Source: Rhodobacteraceae bacterium HLUCCO07 (GTDB taxonomy: Bacteria > Pseudomonadota > Alphaproteobacteria > Rhodobacterales > Rhodobacteraceae). Taken from it: a stretch of 64,000 nucleotides of DNA. Position 1 is the stretch's first letter, and every line of letters begins with the position of its first letter. A program made the translations under genes and the position numbers. The stretch is taken from positions 1 through 64,000 of the forward strand of contig LJSU01000001.1 in assembly GCA_001314705.1 (NCBI GenBank), read 5' to 3'. Shown one piece after another: positions 55,617 to 64,000 of this stretch. A model generated the notes under the pieces. It had not been told where the DNA came from and made no database searches. It saw only the letters and a list, made by a program, of their open reading frames with translations.

Positions 55617-56392
55617 TCGATCGACTTGAGTGAATCGAGAACATCATGCGCTGTCAGGTCGGCGCGCATCGGCGTGACGGATATGTAACCATCGAGATTT
55701 GCCTTGGCGTCCGTTCCTGGCGCTGTCGGTCGGTGCTGTTCACCGCCGCGGACCCACAGGAATTTTCGCCCCGAAGGCGAGTGGTGCGGTTCCACCGTGA
55801 AACGTGTGTGCTTGCGAAACCCTTGAGCTGCAGCCCTCACTCCCGCCACCGCCGCGGCGCTGACAGGAGGAAAATTCACGTTATAGAAGAGCCTGTAATC
55901 CGACGATTCCCTGGGGTTGATGGTCATAACTCGCCGGATCACATCGGCCCCATGCACACGAGCGGCCTCGAATGGATCGTCAGCGTGAACATTCTGTGGT
56001 CCGAGATATTGTGACAGCGCAAAAGACGTTATGCGTTGGAGTGCGCCTTCCATCGCTCCGCCCAAGGTCCCTGAATAGAGTGCATTCTCGGCCGAGTTGT
56101 TACCGCGGTTCACGCCCGAAAGGATCAGGTCTGGACGTTCGCCCATTACGTCATGCAGCCCCGCCATGACGCAATCGGCCGGGCTGCCTTCCGCGGCATA
56201 TCGGCGCTCGCCCATCTTGGCGATCATCATGGGATGGGTATAGCTGATGCAGTGGGCGACACCTGACTGCTCGAACGCAGGTGCAACGGTCCAGACCTCG
56301 CCCTCTGGTCCTGCAAGATCGGTTGCGATCTCATGCAATACTGCAAGCCCAGGTGCGTTGATTCCGTCGTCGTTCGTGATGAGAATACGCAT
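55613..56392 (-). CDS. surE: 5'/3'-nucleotidase SurE
   Basis: 259 residues. Survival phosphatase acting on nucleoside monophosphates. Metal-binding [14 protein letters not shown] at the N-terminus and [22 protein letters not shown]. Start at 56392 is preferred over 56419 because AAAGGG stands eight bases before it and the family begins [10 protein letters not shown]. Confidence 0.95.
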   Translation of the reverse strand: MRILITNDDGINAPGLAVLHEIATDLAGPEGEVWTVAPAFEQSGVAHCISYTHPMMIAKMGERRYAAEGSPADCVMAGLHDVMGERPDLILSGVNRGNNSAENALYSGTLGGAMEGALQRITSFALSQYLGPQNVHADDPFEAARVHGADVIRRVMTINPRESSDYRLFYNVNFPPVSAAAVAGVRAAAQGFRKHTRFTVEPHHSPSGRKFLWVRGGEQHRPTAPGTDAKANLDGYISVTPMRADLTAHDVLDSLKSIE

Positions 56393-56496
56393 GATCGGCC
56401 CTTTGCTTGCCAATTTCATAGCCGCTCCGCCCCTCTATGAACCAGACAAAAGGGCGTGCAAGAACGACCGGTTAAGAAGTTCATCAGGAATTGTGT

Positions 56497-57165
56497 CTAT
56501 TTGTCTTCACCGTGCTGGTCGCGCAGCCCGACTGAGTACAAAAGCCGCAGGGCTTCGTCATAAGGAGCGGCCAATGAAGTACGGTCTTCTCCGGGAAAGA
56601 AGCGGGCGCGGGTAGCGGTTGCCATCGGGCGTGGGGCGAGAACATGAACCTGCGTGCTTGACCTCGCTTTTTCAGCTGCCCAACTCGTGGCAAGCGCGAT
56701 CTGAGCTGCTTTGGTGGCACCATATGCGCCAAAGAATTTTTCGCCCGCGTGGGGGTCATCGAAGAAGAGTGCCTTGCCCGTTTCGCTCAAGAGGGGGGCA
56801 ACAAAGGCGATCAAGGTACCACTTGCCGTCACGTTGATGGATACCGACTTATCCCAATCCTTGGAGTCGATATGGTCGGCGGGCGACAGAGGGGCCGCGT
56901 GGATTGCACAATGTGCCCAGATGTCGGCACTGCCCCATCGGTCATAGATTGATCGACACAACTGGGCCATGGCATCTGCCTTGGAGATGTCCATCGGGGC
57001 CAGTGTCGCGCTGCCGCCTTTTGACTGGATGCGGTCATCCAATTCTTCCAAGGCGCCTGTGGTGCGGGCCACGGCCACGATGTGATGGGTGTCGCACAGT
57101 GCTTCTGCGAGCCCCGCCCCTAGGCCACGGGACGCACCGGTAATGAGAGCGATCTTCTTTTCCAT
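56497..57165 (-). CDS. short-chain dehydrogenase/reductase
   Basis: 222 residues. NAD(P) motif TGASRGLGAGLAEAL at the N-terminus, active-site YGATKAA (Tyr-x-x-x-Lys). The usual catalytic Ser region reads LFFDDPHAGEKFFGAYG, with no Ser at the expected distance, so activity may be altered. Cytoplasmic; substrate unknown. First after purF and its small neighbour on this strand. Confidence 0.82.
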   Translation of the reverse strand: MEKKIALITGASRGLGAGLAEALCDTHHIVAVARTTGALEELDDRIQSKGGSATLAPMDISKADAMAQLCRSIYDRWGSADIWAHCAIHAAPLSPADHIDSKDWDKSVSINVTASGTLIAFVAPLLSETGKALFFDDPHAGEKFFGAYGATKAAQIALATSWAAEKARSSTQVHVLAPRPMATATRARFFPGEDRTSLAAPYDEALRLLYSVGLRDQHGEDK

Positions 57166-57262
57166 AATCGCGGTTTGGGCGGATTGGAGGCTAACGTCAA
57201 GGGGGCAGGGAGCTGCATGAGGCGTGTTTCAAAGAGGTTGGAATCCGAACTGACACCGTGCC

Positions 57263-57529
57263 TCAGGGTAATTTTAGCACTTTCGTTCCTTGGCCTGACG
57301 CAATCACGATGGCACCATCGCCAATTGCCATGACCTTGCCTCCCAGTGCGTCATCGCCCAATTTCACGCGCTGCACCTGGCCTGAAGAGCTCCGCAACAG
57401 TGCACCTGGCGATTCTTGATCGCCGAAGATGCCAATGAGCACCGTGCGACCACGGGGGAGTGTGTCACGCGACTTGGCGAGCAAGCCAACATTTACGGTT
57501 TCGTCTGTTATCGGTTCCTGATCGGACAT
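57263..57529 (-). CDS. small conserved protein, PilP-like fold
   Basis: 88 residues starting MSDQEPITDETVNVG (the frame is open further upstream but without a ribosome site). The pattern LGDDALGGKVMAIGDGAIVIASGQGTKVLKLP is a small beta domain resembling PilP-type segments. No signal peptide, so a pilus role is unlikely. Found beside purF in related bacteria, from memory. Function unknown. Confidence 0.6.
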   Translation of the reverse strand: MSDQEPITDETVNVGLLAKSRDTLPRGRTVLIGIFGDQESPGALLRSSSGQVQRVKLGDDALGGKVMAIGDGAIVIASGQGTKVLKLP

Positions 57530-57655
57530 CCTTGGGCTTTCGGTTCCGTAAAGCTGATGCGAGAACCGGTCGGATATGCCCAAAATGGGCGCGTTTAAAG
57601 CGCCAATCGCGCCGCCTCTTTCGCATGCGCAGAATTGTGCCAACCCATCATCAGA

Positions 57656-59140
57656 TCACTCGGCAGCTTTCAGTTCAAAGCCCTTTTCAATCATGTCCGA
57701 AGGTGCGACAGGATATTCTCCCGAGAAACATGCATCACAGTACTGGGGGCAACTCGCGTTGCGCCCATTCGCTTCGCCCACCGCGCGGTAAAGGCCATCC
57801 AGAGAGACGAATTTTATGCTGTCGACGTTGAGATGCTGTCGCATTTCGTCTTCACTCATGGTCGCTGCAAGAAGCTTTTCGCGTTGCGGCGTGTCAACGC
57901 CATAGAAACAGGGCCATGCTGTTGGCGGACTCGCAATGCGGAAATGAACTTCCCTTGCCCCGGCATCTAGGATCATCTCCTTGATCTTGCGGCTCGTGGT
58001 TCCGCGCACAACGCTGTCGTCAACCAGCACGACCCTTTTGTCACGAATGAGTGCCCGATTGACGTTCAGCTTCAAACGGACACCCATGTTGCGAATCTGT
58101 TCGGTCGGTTCGATAAAGGTGCGCCCCATGTATTGGTTGCGGATGATTCCCATTCCGAACGGGATGCCGCTTTCATGGGCATAACCTATGGCCGCAGGCG
58201 TCCCGCTGTCGGGTACAGCACAGACGATATCGGCCTCAACAGGAGCTTCGCGCGCGAGTTCAACCCCGATCTGGCGGCGGGTTTCGTAGACTGAGCGCCC
58301 ACCGATGATGCTGTCGGGACGCGAAAAATAAACGTGTTCGAACACGCAAAAACGAGATTTCTTCCGGCGGAACGGGAAATGGCTCTCAACTCCGTCACCA
58401 TTGATAACGACCATTTCGCCCGGTGCGATTTCGCGCTCGAACGTGGCGCCGATGATATCAAGCGCGCAGGTCTCTGAACTGAGTACCCAGCCGTCGGCGA
58501 TTCGGCCCAGAACAAGTGGACGGACCCCCAAGGGGTCGCGTACGCCGATCAACTTGGTCCGTGTCATGGCAACGATGGAGAAGGCGCCTTCCACCCGGCG
58601 GAGCGCGTCCTGCATGCGCTCGGGGATGTCTCGCTGCAAAGATCGAGCCATCAAATGGATGATACATTCACTGTCCGAAGAACTTTGAAAGATCGAGCCG
58701 CGCTCGATCAACTCGCACCGCAATGCTTCGGCATTGGTAATATTGCCGTTATGTGCGATCGCTGCGCCGCCCATCGAGAACTCACCGAAAAACGGTTGCA
58801 CGTCACGGATTTGAGCGGCTTTCGATCCAGCCGTGGAATACCGGACATGACCTATTGCCAATGGGCCAGGCAGAGTTTCCATCAATGATTGCTTCGTGAA
58901 GTTATCACGCACATACCCAAAACGCCGGGCCGAGTTGAACCCTTCATCGGGATCATGGCTGACGATGCCGCCCGCTTCCTGACCGCGATGTTGCAATGCG
59001 TGCAAGCCGAGTGCGACGAAATTCGCCGCGTCCGACAAGCCGATTACGCCGAACACGCCGCATTCTTCCTTCAGCTTGTCATCGTCAAATGGGTGAGCAG
59101 GGGGCATCGGGCGGGACAAGACTGGCATCTCCGAATCCAT
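57656..59140 (-). CDS. purF: amidophosphoribosyltransferase
   Basis: 494 residues, first committed step of purine synthesis. An N-terminal propeptide precedes the catalytic cysteine in KEECGVFGV, exposed by cleavage. RYSTAGSKAAQIRD and SMGGAAIAHNGNITNAE belong to the glutaminase domain; VVLVDDSVVRGTTSRK is the PRPP site; SCPQYCDACFSGEYP carries cysteines of the Fe-S form. Start at 59140 (MDSEMPVLSR) rather than 59200. Confidence 0.95.
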   Translation of the reverse strand: MDSEMPVLSRPMPPAHPFDDDKLKEECGVFGVIGLSDAANFVALGLHALQHRGQEAGGIVSHDPDEGFNSARRFGYVRDNFTKQSLMETLPGPLAIGHVRYSTAGSKAAQIRDVQPFFGEFSMGGAAIAHNGNITNAEALRCELIERGSIFQSSSDSECIIHLMARSLQRDIPERMQDALRRVEGAFSIVAMTRTKLIGVRDPLGVRPLVLGRIADGWVLSSETCALDIIGATFEREIAPGEMVVINGDGVESHFPFRRKKSRFCVFEHVYFSRPDSIIGGRSVYETRRQIGVELAREAPVEADIVCAVPDSGTPAAIGYAHESGIPFGMGIIRNQYMGRTFIEPTEQIRNMGVRLKLNVNRALIRDKRVVLVDDSVVRGTTSRKIKEMILDAGAREVHFRIASPPTAWPCFYGVDTPQREKLLAATMSEDEMRQHLNVDSIKFVSLDGLYRAVGEANGRNASCPQYCDACFSGEYPVAPSDMIEKGFELKAAE

Positions 59141-59235
59141 CGCTTCGCGTGCCCCTCTAATATTAGGTCCGGAGGCGCATGTCACGAAAGGATCACACAA
59201 TTACGAACATGGGGCCGGCAGGATCACGTTTTGCA

Positions 59236-59796
59236 TCATTGCTCTGACGAACAACCACCCACGAGTTGCTCGTATTGCAGCGTGATCCAGCCAAGCGCTT
59301 GCTGTGGGTTTCCGTCCTCAATTCGATCGGTCAACCGCGCAAAGACGCGATGAGACCGGCTGTCGTCGATCATCTGGATGTCCTGGGTCGTGATGACGGT
59401 CTCATAGATGAAAAACGCGATTGCGATCAGAAGGACCCCGCGGAATACGCCGAACAGGAACCCCGCACCCTGATCTAGCCCGCCCAGGACCGAGCGCTGA
59501 ACCAGGGACGAAAAAAGTGGCGTGAAAAGGGATGCAACGACGAGCGTAAGGGCAAAAATCCCGGCAAAACCGGCAATCATCGATAATTCGCAACTGTCGG
59601 TGAGGAAGCTTCCGATTACTGGAATCTCCTTGGCCAAGGGCTGGACCTGCGGTGCGAACAGGAACGCGACGACGGCAGCCACGACCCACCCGACGATGGC
59701 CAGTGTCTCACGGACAAAACCGCGGGAATAGGCGAGAAGGGCCGAGATCACGATGACCAACGCGACACTGCCGTCGACTAGGGTGAAGCCTTCCAT
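59236..59796 (-). CDS. cvpA: CvpA-family membrane protein
   Basis: 186 residues with four predicted helices. Starts with VDGSVALVIVISALLAYSRGFVRETLAIVGWV, the CvpA pattern. Inner-membrane protein named for colicin V production; here it precedes purF in the usual arrangement. Its exact function is unresolved. Confidence 0.9.
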   Translation of the reverse strand: MEGFTLVDGSVALVIVISALLAYSRGFVRETLAIVGWVVAAVVAFLFAPQVQPLAKEIPVIGSFLTDSCELSMIAGFAGIFALTLVVASLFTPLFSSLVQRSVLGGLDQGAGFLFGVFRGVLLIAIAFFIYETVITTQDIQMIDDSRSHRVFARLTDRIEDGNPQQALGWITLQYEQLVGGCSSEQ

Positions 59797-59820
59797 GTCC
59801 GTCCTTCTCTTTTCCCGATG

Positions 59821-61185
59821 TCAGCCCGCGCCGAACATGTCTCCTACAAAACCTGTCAGGTCGCCAAATCGGTTCAGAGTGAGACCGGCGATATTGACGG
59901 GTTTTCCGCCCGATGGAACGATAGCTGCGGTGAAACCAAGTTTTTGAGCCTCTTTCAACCTGTTTTCGCCTTGCGAGACAGCGCGCAGAGCGCCGGAGAG
60001 ACTGATTTCGCCGAAAATGACCGTATCCGGTGGAAGGCTGGTATCCTCGCGTGCCGACAAGAGGGCCGCGGCAACGGCAAGGTCCGCGGCGGGTTCCGAG
60101 ATCTTCATTCCACCCGCGACGTTGAGATAGACATCTAGCCCCGCAAACGGGATCCCGCAGCGCGCCTCGAGTACGGCGAGGATCATCGAGAGGCGGCCGC
60201 CATCCCATCCGACCACGGTGCGTCGCGGTTGAGAAAGTGAAGAAGGCGCGACAAGAGCTTGAAATTCAACAAGAAGAGGGCGTGTCCCTTCGATTCCGGC
60301 GAAGACGGCTGAACCGGGAGACGGGGCGCCCCGTTCGGACAGGAACAAGGCAGAGGGATTCGCGACCTCTGCCAGACCGCTGCCTGTCATCTCGAAAACA
60401 CCGATTTCGTCGGCGGGGCCGAAGCGGTTCTTGACGGCACGCAGGATGCGAAACTGGTGTCCGCGCTCGCCTTCGAAATAGAGCACGGTGTCGACCATGT
60501 GCTCGACGACGCGGGGGCCCGCGATCTGGCCATCCTTGGTCACGTGGCCGACCAGAATGACCGACATGCCCATGCGCTTGGCAAAACTGGTCAACTCATG
60601 CGCGGCGGCCCGCACCTGGGAGACCGAACCGGGGGCGCTTTCGACATTGTCGGCCCACATCGTCTGGATCGAGTCGATGACCACGAGGCCCGGTCGCTCG
60701 GCTTCGAGCGTGGTCAGGATGTCACGCAGGTTGGTTTCCGCGGCAAGCTGCACGGGGGCATCCAGAAGGTCGAGCCGCGTCGCTCTCATGCGCACTTGAG
60801 CGCTCGCCTCTTCACCGGAAACATATATTGTTTTCATGCCCTTACGAGCGAAAGCTGCTATCGCCTGCAAGAGCAGGGTCGATTTGCCGATGCCCGGATC
60901 TCCGCCCACGAGGATTGCCGACGCCGGAACAAGACCACCGCCAAGCACACGATCCAGCTCGGCCAGCCCGCTTTGAGCGCGTGGAGGCGGGTCTTCTTGT
61001 GTTCCAAGATCGCTCAGTTTCACAGGGGCGCCACGCCGTGCCCCAAGCGATTTCGAGGCTGGCCCGCTGGACAGCGGGCGCTCTTCGACGATGGAATTCC
61101 ACTGGCCGCAGGCATCGCAGCGGCCGGACCACTTGGAAAAATGTGCGCCGCAGGCGGTGCAGGTGAATTGCGGTTTTTTCGCCAT
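59821..61185 (-). CDS. radA: DNA repair protein RadA
   Basis: 454 residues. An N-terminal zinc finger (CTACGAHFSKWSGRCDACG), RecA-type ATPase with Walker A GGDPGIGKSTL, the RadA-specific KNRFGPADEIGVFEM and a C-terminal Lon-like domain (GLDVYLNVAGGMKISEPAADLA). Promotes branch migration in recombination. Start at 61185 (MAKKPQFTC). Confidence 0.96.
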   Translation of the reverse strand: MAKKPQFTCTACGAHFSKWSGRCDACGQWNSIVEERPLSSGPASKSLGARRGAPVKLSDLGTQEDPPPRAQSGLAELDRVLGGGLVPASAILVGGDPGIGKSTLLLQAIAAFARKGMKTIYVSGEEASAQVRMRATRLDLLDAPVQLAAETNLRDILTTLEAERPGLVVIDSIQTMWADNVESAPGSVSQVRAAAHELTSFAKRMGMSVILVGHVTKDGQIAGPRVVEHMVDTVLYFEGERGHQFRILRAVKNRFGPADEIGVFEMTGSGLAEVANPSALFLSERGAPSPGSAVFAGIEGTRPLLVEFQALVAPSSLSQPRRTVVGWDGGRLSMILAVLEARCGIPFAGLDVYLNVAGGMKISEPAADLAVAAALLSAREDTSLPPDTVIFGEISLSGALRAVSQGENRLKEAQKLGFTAAIVPSGGKPVNIAGLTLNRFGDLTGFVGDMFGAG

Positions 61186-61365
61186 GCGTTGCGTGATGCA
61201 TGAGACCGTGCGTCGCGTCAAACCTCAAAAAGAAAAAGAATCTTCGACGCAGCATGGCATAAAAGTCTTAACGCCGATCTCGATCCCCGTACGCGCCTTT
61301 CCCTGCTCTAGGAGGAGGGGATTCAAGGGGTGTCCCTCTGCGCCAAGCGTGCAGAAAACTGTGCT

Positions 61366-61815
61366 TCAATCATTTGTTTTTTCGAGAATTTTTCGCTCCG
61401 TCAGCATACCCACAGCCAATGTGGCAAGGATGCAGGCGGAAAAGAGGTAGAGGCCCCAGGCGGTTTCGATCCGGCCGATTCCGACGCCCTTGATCACGGT
61501 GATGTAGAGCGCGATCAGGAAAATGTCGGCCATGGCCAGTTTGCCCAGCAGATGCAGCGTGGGCAGAAGCCGGGGCGAGAGCAGGTCAAAATGCACCAAT
61601 GCCAGGCCGATGGTCTTGAAATAGGGTGCGAAAAGGGCAAGGAACGTGACGGCGAGGGCGAGAAAAACATCTGTTTTCCAAAGGGTTTGCAGGCCGGAGA
61701 CGACGCTGATCTCGTTTGTGCCGAAGAGTGGTAGATTGAGGCCCGCACGCATCAGGGGCGCGAACCATGCGACCGGGAAAAGCACGATCAGGGACAGGTT
61801 GACGAGCCGCAGCAT
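61366..61815 (-). CDS. pqiA: PqiA-family membrane protein
   Basis: 149 residues, four predicted helices. MLRLVNLSLIVLFPVAWFAPLM and KLAMADIFLIALYITVIKG match PqiA domains, here a single domain without the zinc-ribbon cysteines. Between radA and mlaFE; PqiA proteins take part in lipid trafficking across the envelope, which fits the mla genes upstream. The start at 61815 avoids a long unsupported N-terminus. Confidence 0.8.
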   Translation of the reverse strand: MLRLVNLSLIVLFPVAWFAPLMRAGLNLPLFGTNEISVVSGLQTLWKTDVFLALAVTFLALFAPYFKTIGLALVHFDLLSPRLLPTLHLLGKLAMADIFLIALYITVIKGVGIGRIETAWGLYLFSACILATLAVGMLTERKILEKTND

Positions 61816-61907
61816 GGCGCCCTCCGGCGGGTGTTTCCCGCGCTGTTTAGGCGGTGCAGGGCTGTCCGGCAAGACGCGTTTAACCCTTCGAAATGGCCAC
61901 GAATCGG

Positions 61908-61933
61908 GGGGGGTGACATTCGGCTGCCGCGCG
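61908..61933 (+). repeat. 26-base dispersed element, second copy
   Basis: Starts GGGGGGTGACATTCGGCTGC and matches the minus strand of 25594-25619 with two differences. Further CGGCTGCC units follow at 61931-61951. Lies between mlaF and pqiA. Confidence 0.6.
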
Positions 61934-62014
61934 GCTGCCACCCGGCTGCCGGTCTGCGCGACCGGGGGGTGGCGGCGAAGAACCGGCCAAACGTGACCCC
62001 TCCGTGACGGTGGT

Positions 62015-62761
62015 TTAACGAACCGCTTCGATCGGGCCTGTCGCGCGGCCATGGATGAACTGGTCGAGATAGGGATCGCCGGAATTGTCCATCTCGGCCA
62101 CCGGGCCGGTCCATTTGATCACCCCGTCATGCAGCATTGCCACCTCGTCGGCTATGGCGCGCACCGAGGTCATGTCATGGGTGATGGTCATTGCCGTGGC
62201 GCCCATCTCGGTCACGATCTCGCGGATGAGATCGTTGATGACGCCGGCCATGATCGGGTCAAGCCCGGTGGTGGGCTCGTCGAAGAAGATGATCTCGGGG
62301 TCGGCGGCGATGGCGCGGGCAAGACCGACGCGTTTCTGCATGCCGCCCGAAAGCTCGGCGGGGAAGAGATCGGCGGTTTCGGGTTTGAGGCCGACGCGGC
62401 GCAGCTTTTCGATGGCGATCTCGCGGGCCTCGGCCTTGGGGCGTTTGAGCGCACCGCGCAGAAGGCGGAAGGCGACGTTCTGCCAGACCGGGAGGGAATC
62501 AAAGAGCGCGCCGCCCTGGAACAGCATCCCGAAGCGGGCGAGAAAGGCGTCGCGGTCGCCCTGGTGCACGTCGGCGCCATCGACGGTGATGGTCCCGCTG
62601 TCGGGCTCGATGAGGCCGAGGATGCATTTCAGCGCCACCGATTTTCCGGTTCCCGATCCGCCGATGATGACGAGCGAGCTGCCGCGCGGGATCGAGAGGG
62701 TCACGCCCTGGAGCACCTTGTTGGAGCCGAAAGCCTTGTGGATGTCTTGAAGTTCGATCAT
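62015..62761 (-). CDS. mlaF: MlaF-type ABC transporter ATP-binding protein
   Basis: 248 residues. Walker A GGSGTGKSVALKC, signature LSGGMQKRVGLARA, Walker B IIFFDEPTTGLDP. Energises retrograde phospholipid transport with MlaE; the GTGKS variant is typical of MlaF. Separated from mlaE by 163 bases. mlaD and mlaC are not nearby. Confidence 0.88.
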   Translation of the reverse strand: MIELQDIHKAFGSNKVLQGVTLSIPRGSSLVIIGGSGTGKSVALKCILGLIEPDSGTITVDGADVHQGDRDAFLARFGMLFQGGALFDSLPVWQNVAFRLLRGALKRPKAEAREIAIEKLRRVGLKPETADLFPAELSGGMQKRVGLARAIAADPEIIFFDEPTTGLDPIMAGVINDLIREIVTEMGATAMTITHDMTSVRAIADEVAMLHDGVIKWTGPVAEMDNSGDPYLDQFIHGRATGPIEAVR

Positions 62762-62838
62762 CGGAGTATTCCCCCTCTAGCCGCCCATTCGTCGCAAGTC
62801 ATGACGACGCCCGAGGGATGGGGTGCGCCCGCACGGGT

Positions 62839-62855
62839 GGGCGCAGAATGCGCCC
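62839..62855 (-). other. hairpin in the mlaE-mlaF gap
   Basis: GGGCGCA/TGCGCCC around GAA, in a 163-base, very GC-rich spacer. No T tract; a second GC-rich dyad follows. Possibly modulates mlaF expression. Confidence 0.4.
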
Positions 62856-62924
62856 GCCATGGGGCGGGCGGGCGCATCCCGTCGCTGCGCGGCGGGAAAT
62901 TCGGTATATGCCGATCCGTGACTA

Positions 62925-63707
62925 TCATGCCGAGAAGAACAGTTCGGTGAGGATGTAGTTGGCCGCGAGGATCAGCACGCTGGCCGCGACCACGGCGGAC
63001 TTGGTGGCCCGGCCCACGCCCTGGGCGCCGCGGCCCGAATGCATGCCGTGGAAACAGCCCATCGTGGCGACGATGAAGCCGAACACCGCGCCCTTGATGA
63101 GCCCCGAGACCACGTCCCAGAGTTCGAGGAAATCGGCGGTGTTCTTGAGATAGGCGGCGGCGTTGAACTCGAGCCGCGTGATGCCGACGAGATAGCCGCC
63201 CATGATGCCGATGGAATCGCCCACGGCGACCAGCACCGGCACGGCGAGGGTCGCGGCCAGAACCCGGGGCAGGGTGAGATATTTCATCGGGTGGGTGGAG
63301 AGCGTGACCAGCGCGTCGATCTGTTCGGTCACCTTCATGGTGCCGATCTCGGCGGCGATCGAGGAGGCGACGCGCGCGGCGACCATGAGACCGCCCAGCA
63401 CCGGGCCCAACTCGCGTGCCATGCCGATGGCGACGATCGAGGGCACCACGGATTCGGCATTGAAGCGCGATCCGCCGGCATAGATCTGCAGCGCCAGCGC
63501 GCCACCGGTGAAAAGGGCCGTGAGCCCGACAACGGGCAGCGACAACCAGCCGATCTGGACCAGGGCATGAAGGAATTCGCGCCCGTAGAAAGGCGGGCGC
63601 ACGAGATGGGTGACGGTCGAGAGCGCGAAGAGGGCAACCCGGCCGATCAGGGCGAGGGCCGAAAGGACGGTGCGGCCAAGCGTGGCGAGGGGTGTGGCCA
63701 GGCTCAT
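62925..63707 (-). CDS. mlaE: MlaE-type ABC transporter permease
   Basis: 260 residues, MlaE/YrbE domain with [19 protein letters not shown], the conserved [26 protein letters not shown] and [23 protein letters not shown] near the end. Inner-membrane component for phospholipid transport. Start overlaps the alr stop (ATGA). Confidence 0.9.
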   Translation of the reverse strand: MSLATPLATLGRTVLSALALIGRVALFALSTVTHLVRPPFYGREFLHALVQIGWLSLPVVGLTALFTGGALALQIYAGGSRFNAESVVPSIVAIGMARELGPVLGGLMVAARVASSIAAEIGTMKVTEQIDALVTLSTHPMKYLTLPRVLAATLAVPVLVAVGDSIGIMGGYLVGITRLEFNAAAYLKNTADFLELWDVVSGLIKGAVFGFIVATMGCFHGMHSGRGAQGVGRATKSAVVAASVLILAANYILTELFFSA

Positions 63708-64000
63708 CCGCCGCTGTAGCGCCGGTCGTAGCGCGCCCCCAGAGAGGTGAGAATCTCGTAACCGATGGTCTGGGCCGTGTCGGCGACATGGTCGATGGTC
63801 TGGTATTCACCGATCAGGGTCAGTTCGGTCGGGTCCGTGCCGAGATGCGTCACGTCGATGCCGATGAGATCCATCGAGACGCGGCCAAGGATCGGGCAGG
63901 GCGTGGCTCCGAAATGGAATTGGCCGCGATTGGTCAGGATTCGGTGAATCCCGTCGGCGTATCCGCCCGAGACGGTGGCGACGCGGGTGGGCGCGGTCGC
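63704..64000 (-). CDS. alr: alanine racemase, C-terminal part (runs off the window)
   Basis: The last 98 residues of Alr: [18 protein letters not shown], then [17 protein letters not shown] and a C-terminal [25 protein letters not shown], the beta-barrel domain that interconverts L- and D-alanine for peptidoglycan. The 5' part lies beyond 64000. Coupled to mlaE by a four-base overlap, the usual rhodobacterial arrangement. Confidence 0.93.
   Translation of the reverse strand, partial: ATAPTRVATVSGGYADGIHRILTNRGQFHFGATPCPILGRVSMDLIGIDVTHLGTDPTELTLIGEYQTIDHVADTAQTIGYEILTSLGARYDRRYSGG

Noticed and set aside
56497-57165. Treating the SDR gene as a fucose-synthase or sugar enzyme linked to the relic at 9580
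   Set aside because: It is a classical short SDR with YGATK and no extended-SDR features, in the usual purF neighbourhood.

Overview
The window is GC-rich, densely packed and carries the gene families and gene order of a member of the Rhodobacteraceae (Alphaproteobacteria, Rhodobacter/Roseobacter group). Pointers are the fused ArsR-ArsC protein with gapArs and arsJ, a PccR-type (ScfR family) regulator facing a propionyl-CoA carboxylase cluster, choXWV with betICA, a rhodobacterial porin, and the block alr-mlaE-mlaF-pqiA-radA-cvpA-purF.

Layout. 1-898: probable IS21-type end, a truncated coiled-coil gene and a Pho box. 899-6361: high-affinity phosphate uptake (pstSCAB-phoU) without phoB/phoR. 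6457-9467 (minus): molybdate uptake (modABC) with an HTH-only ModE-like regulator. 9580-9774: decayed end of a GDP-L-fucose synthase. 10100-13205: arsenate operon (arsR-arsC fusion, gapArs, arsJ). 13283-15435: amino-acid exporter, a secreted metallopeptidase-like protein and a DMT exporter. 15513-23692: choline uptake (choXWV, minus) diverging from betI-betC-betA and an amidohydrolase, with a BetI-type operator between. 23806-37013: pccR, a drug-efflux MFS, pccB, small secreted proteins, pccA, an apparently acquired Mrr endonuclease and methylmalonyl-CoA mutase, together a propionyl-CoA to succinyl-CoA module. 37120-40660: MAPEG and VOC genes split by a porin-carrying insertion flanked by 338-bp direct repeats, then a GNAT gene. 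40716-42832: DjlA-like protein, EEP hydrolase, small secreted protein. 42885-49246: aminotransferase (minus), then cysS, citramalate synthase, an alpha/beta hydrolase and a squalene/phytoene synthase-like protein. 49250-56392: MFS, tatABC, an AAA protein, and nlpD-pcm-surE on the other strand. 56497-64000 (minus): SDR, small protein, purF, cvpA, radA, pqiA, mlaF, mlaE and the 3' end of alr.

Most notable observation: the divergent region before cysS holds what looks like a complete transcription attenuator. A promoter with 17-bp spacing would start transcription at the A of a 13-codon ORF containing three Cys and five Ile codons. This is followed by two mutually exclusive hairpins, the second with a U-rich tail. 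Downstream are cysteinyl-tRNA synthetase and citramalate synthase, the isoleucine-precursor enzyme. The 3' third of cysS also looks mosaic. Other leads are a candidate sRNA between pccB and pccA, a folded leader before mcm, two families of dispersed intergenic repeats (one with a compensatory stem change), and the porin insertion.

All assignments are from reading the sequence and from family knowledge; no database search was run.
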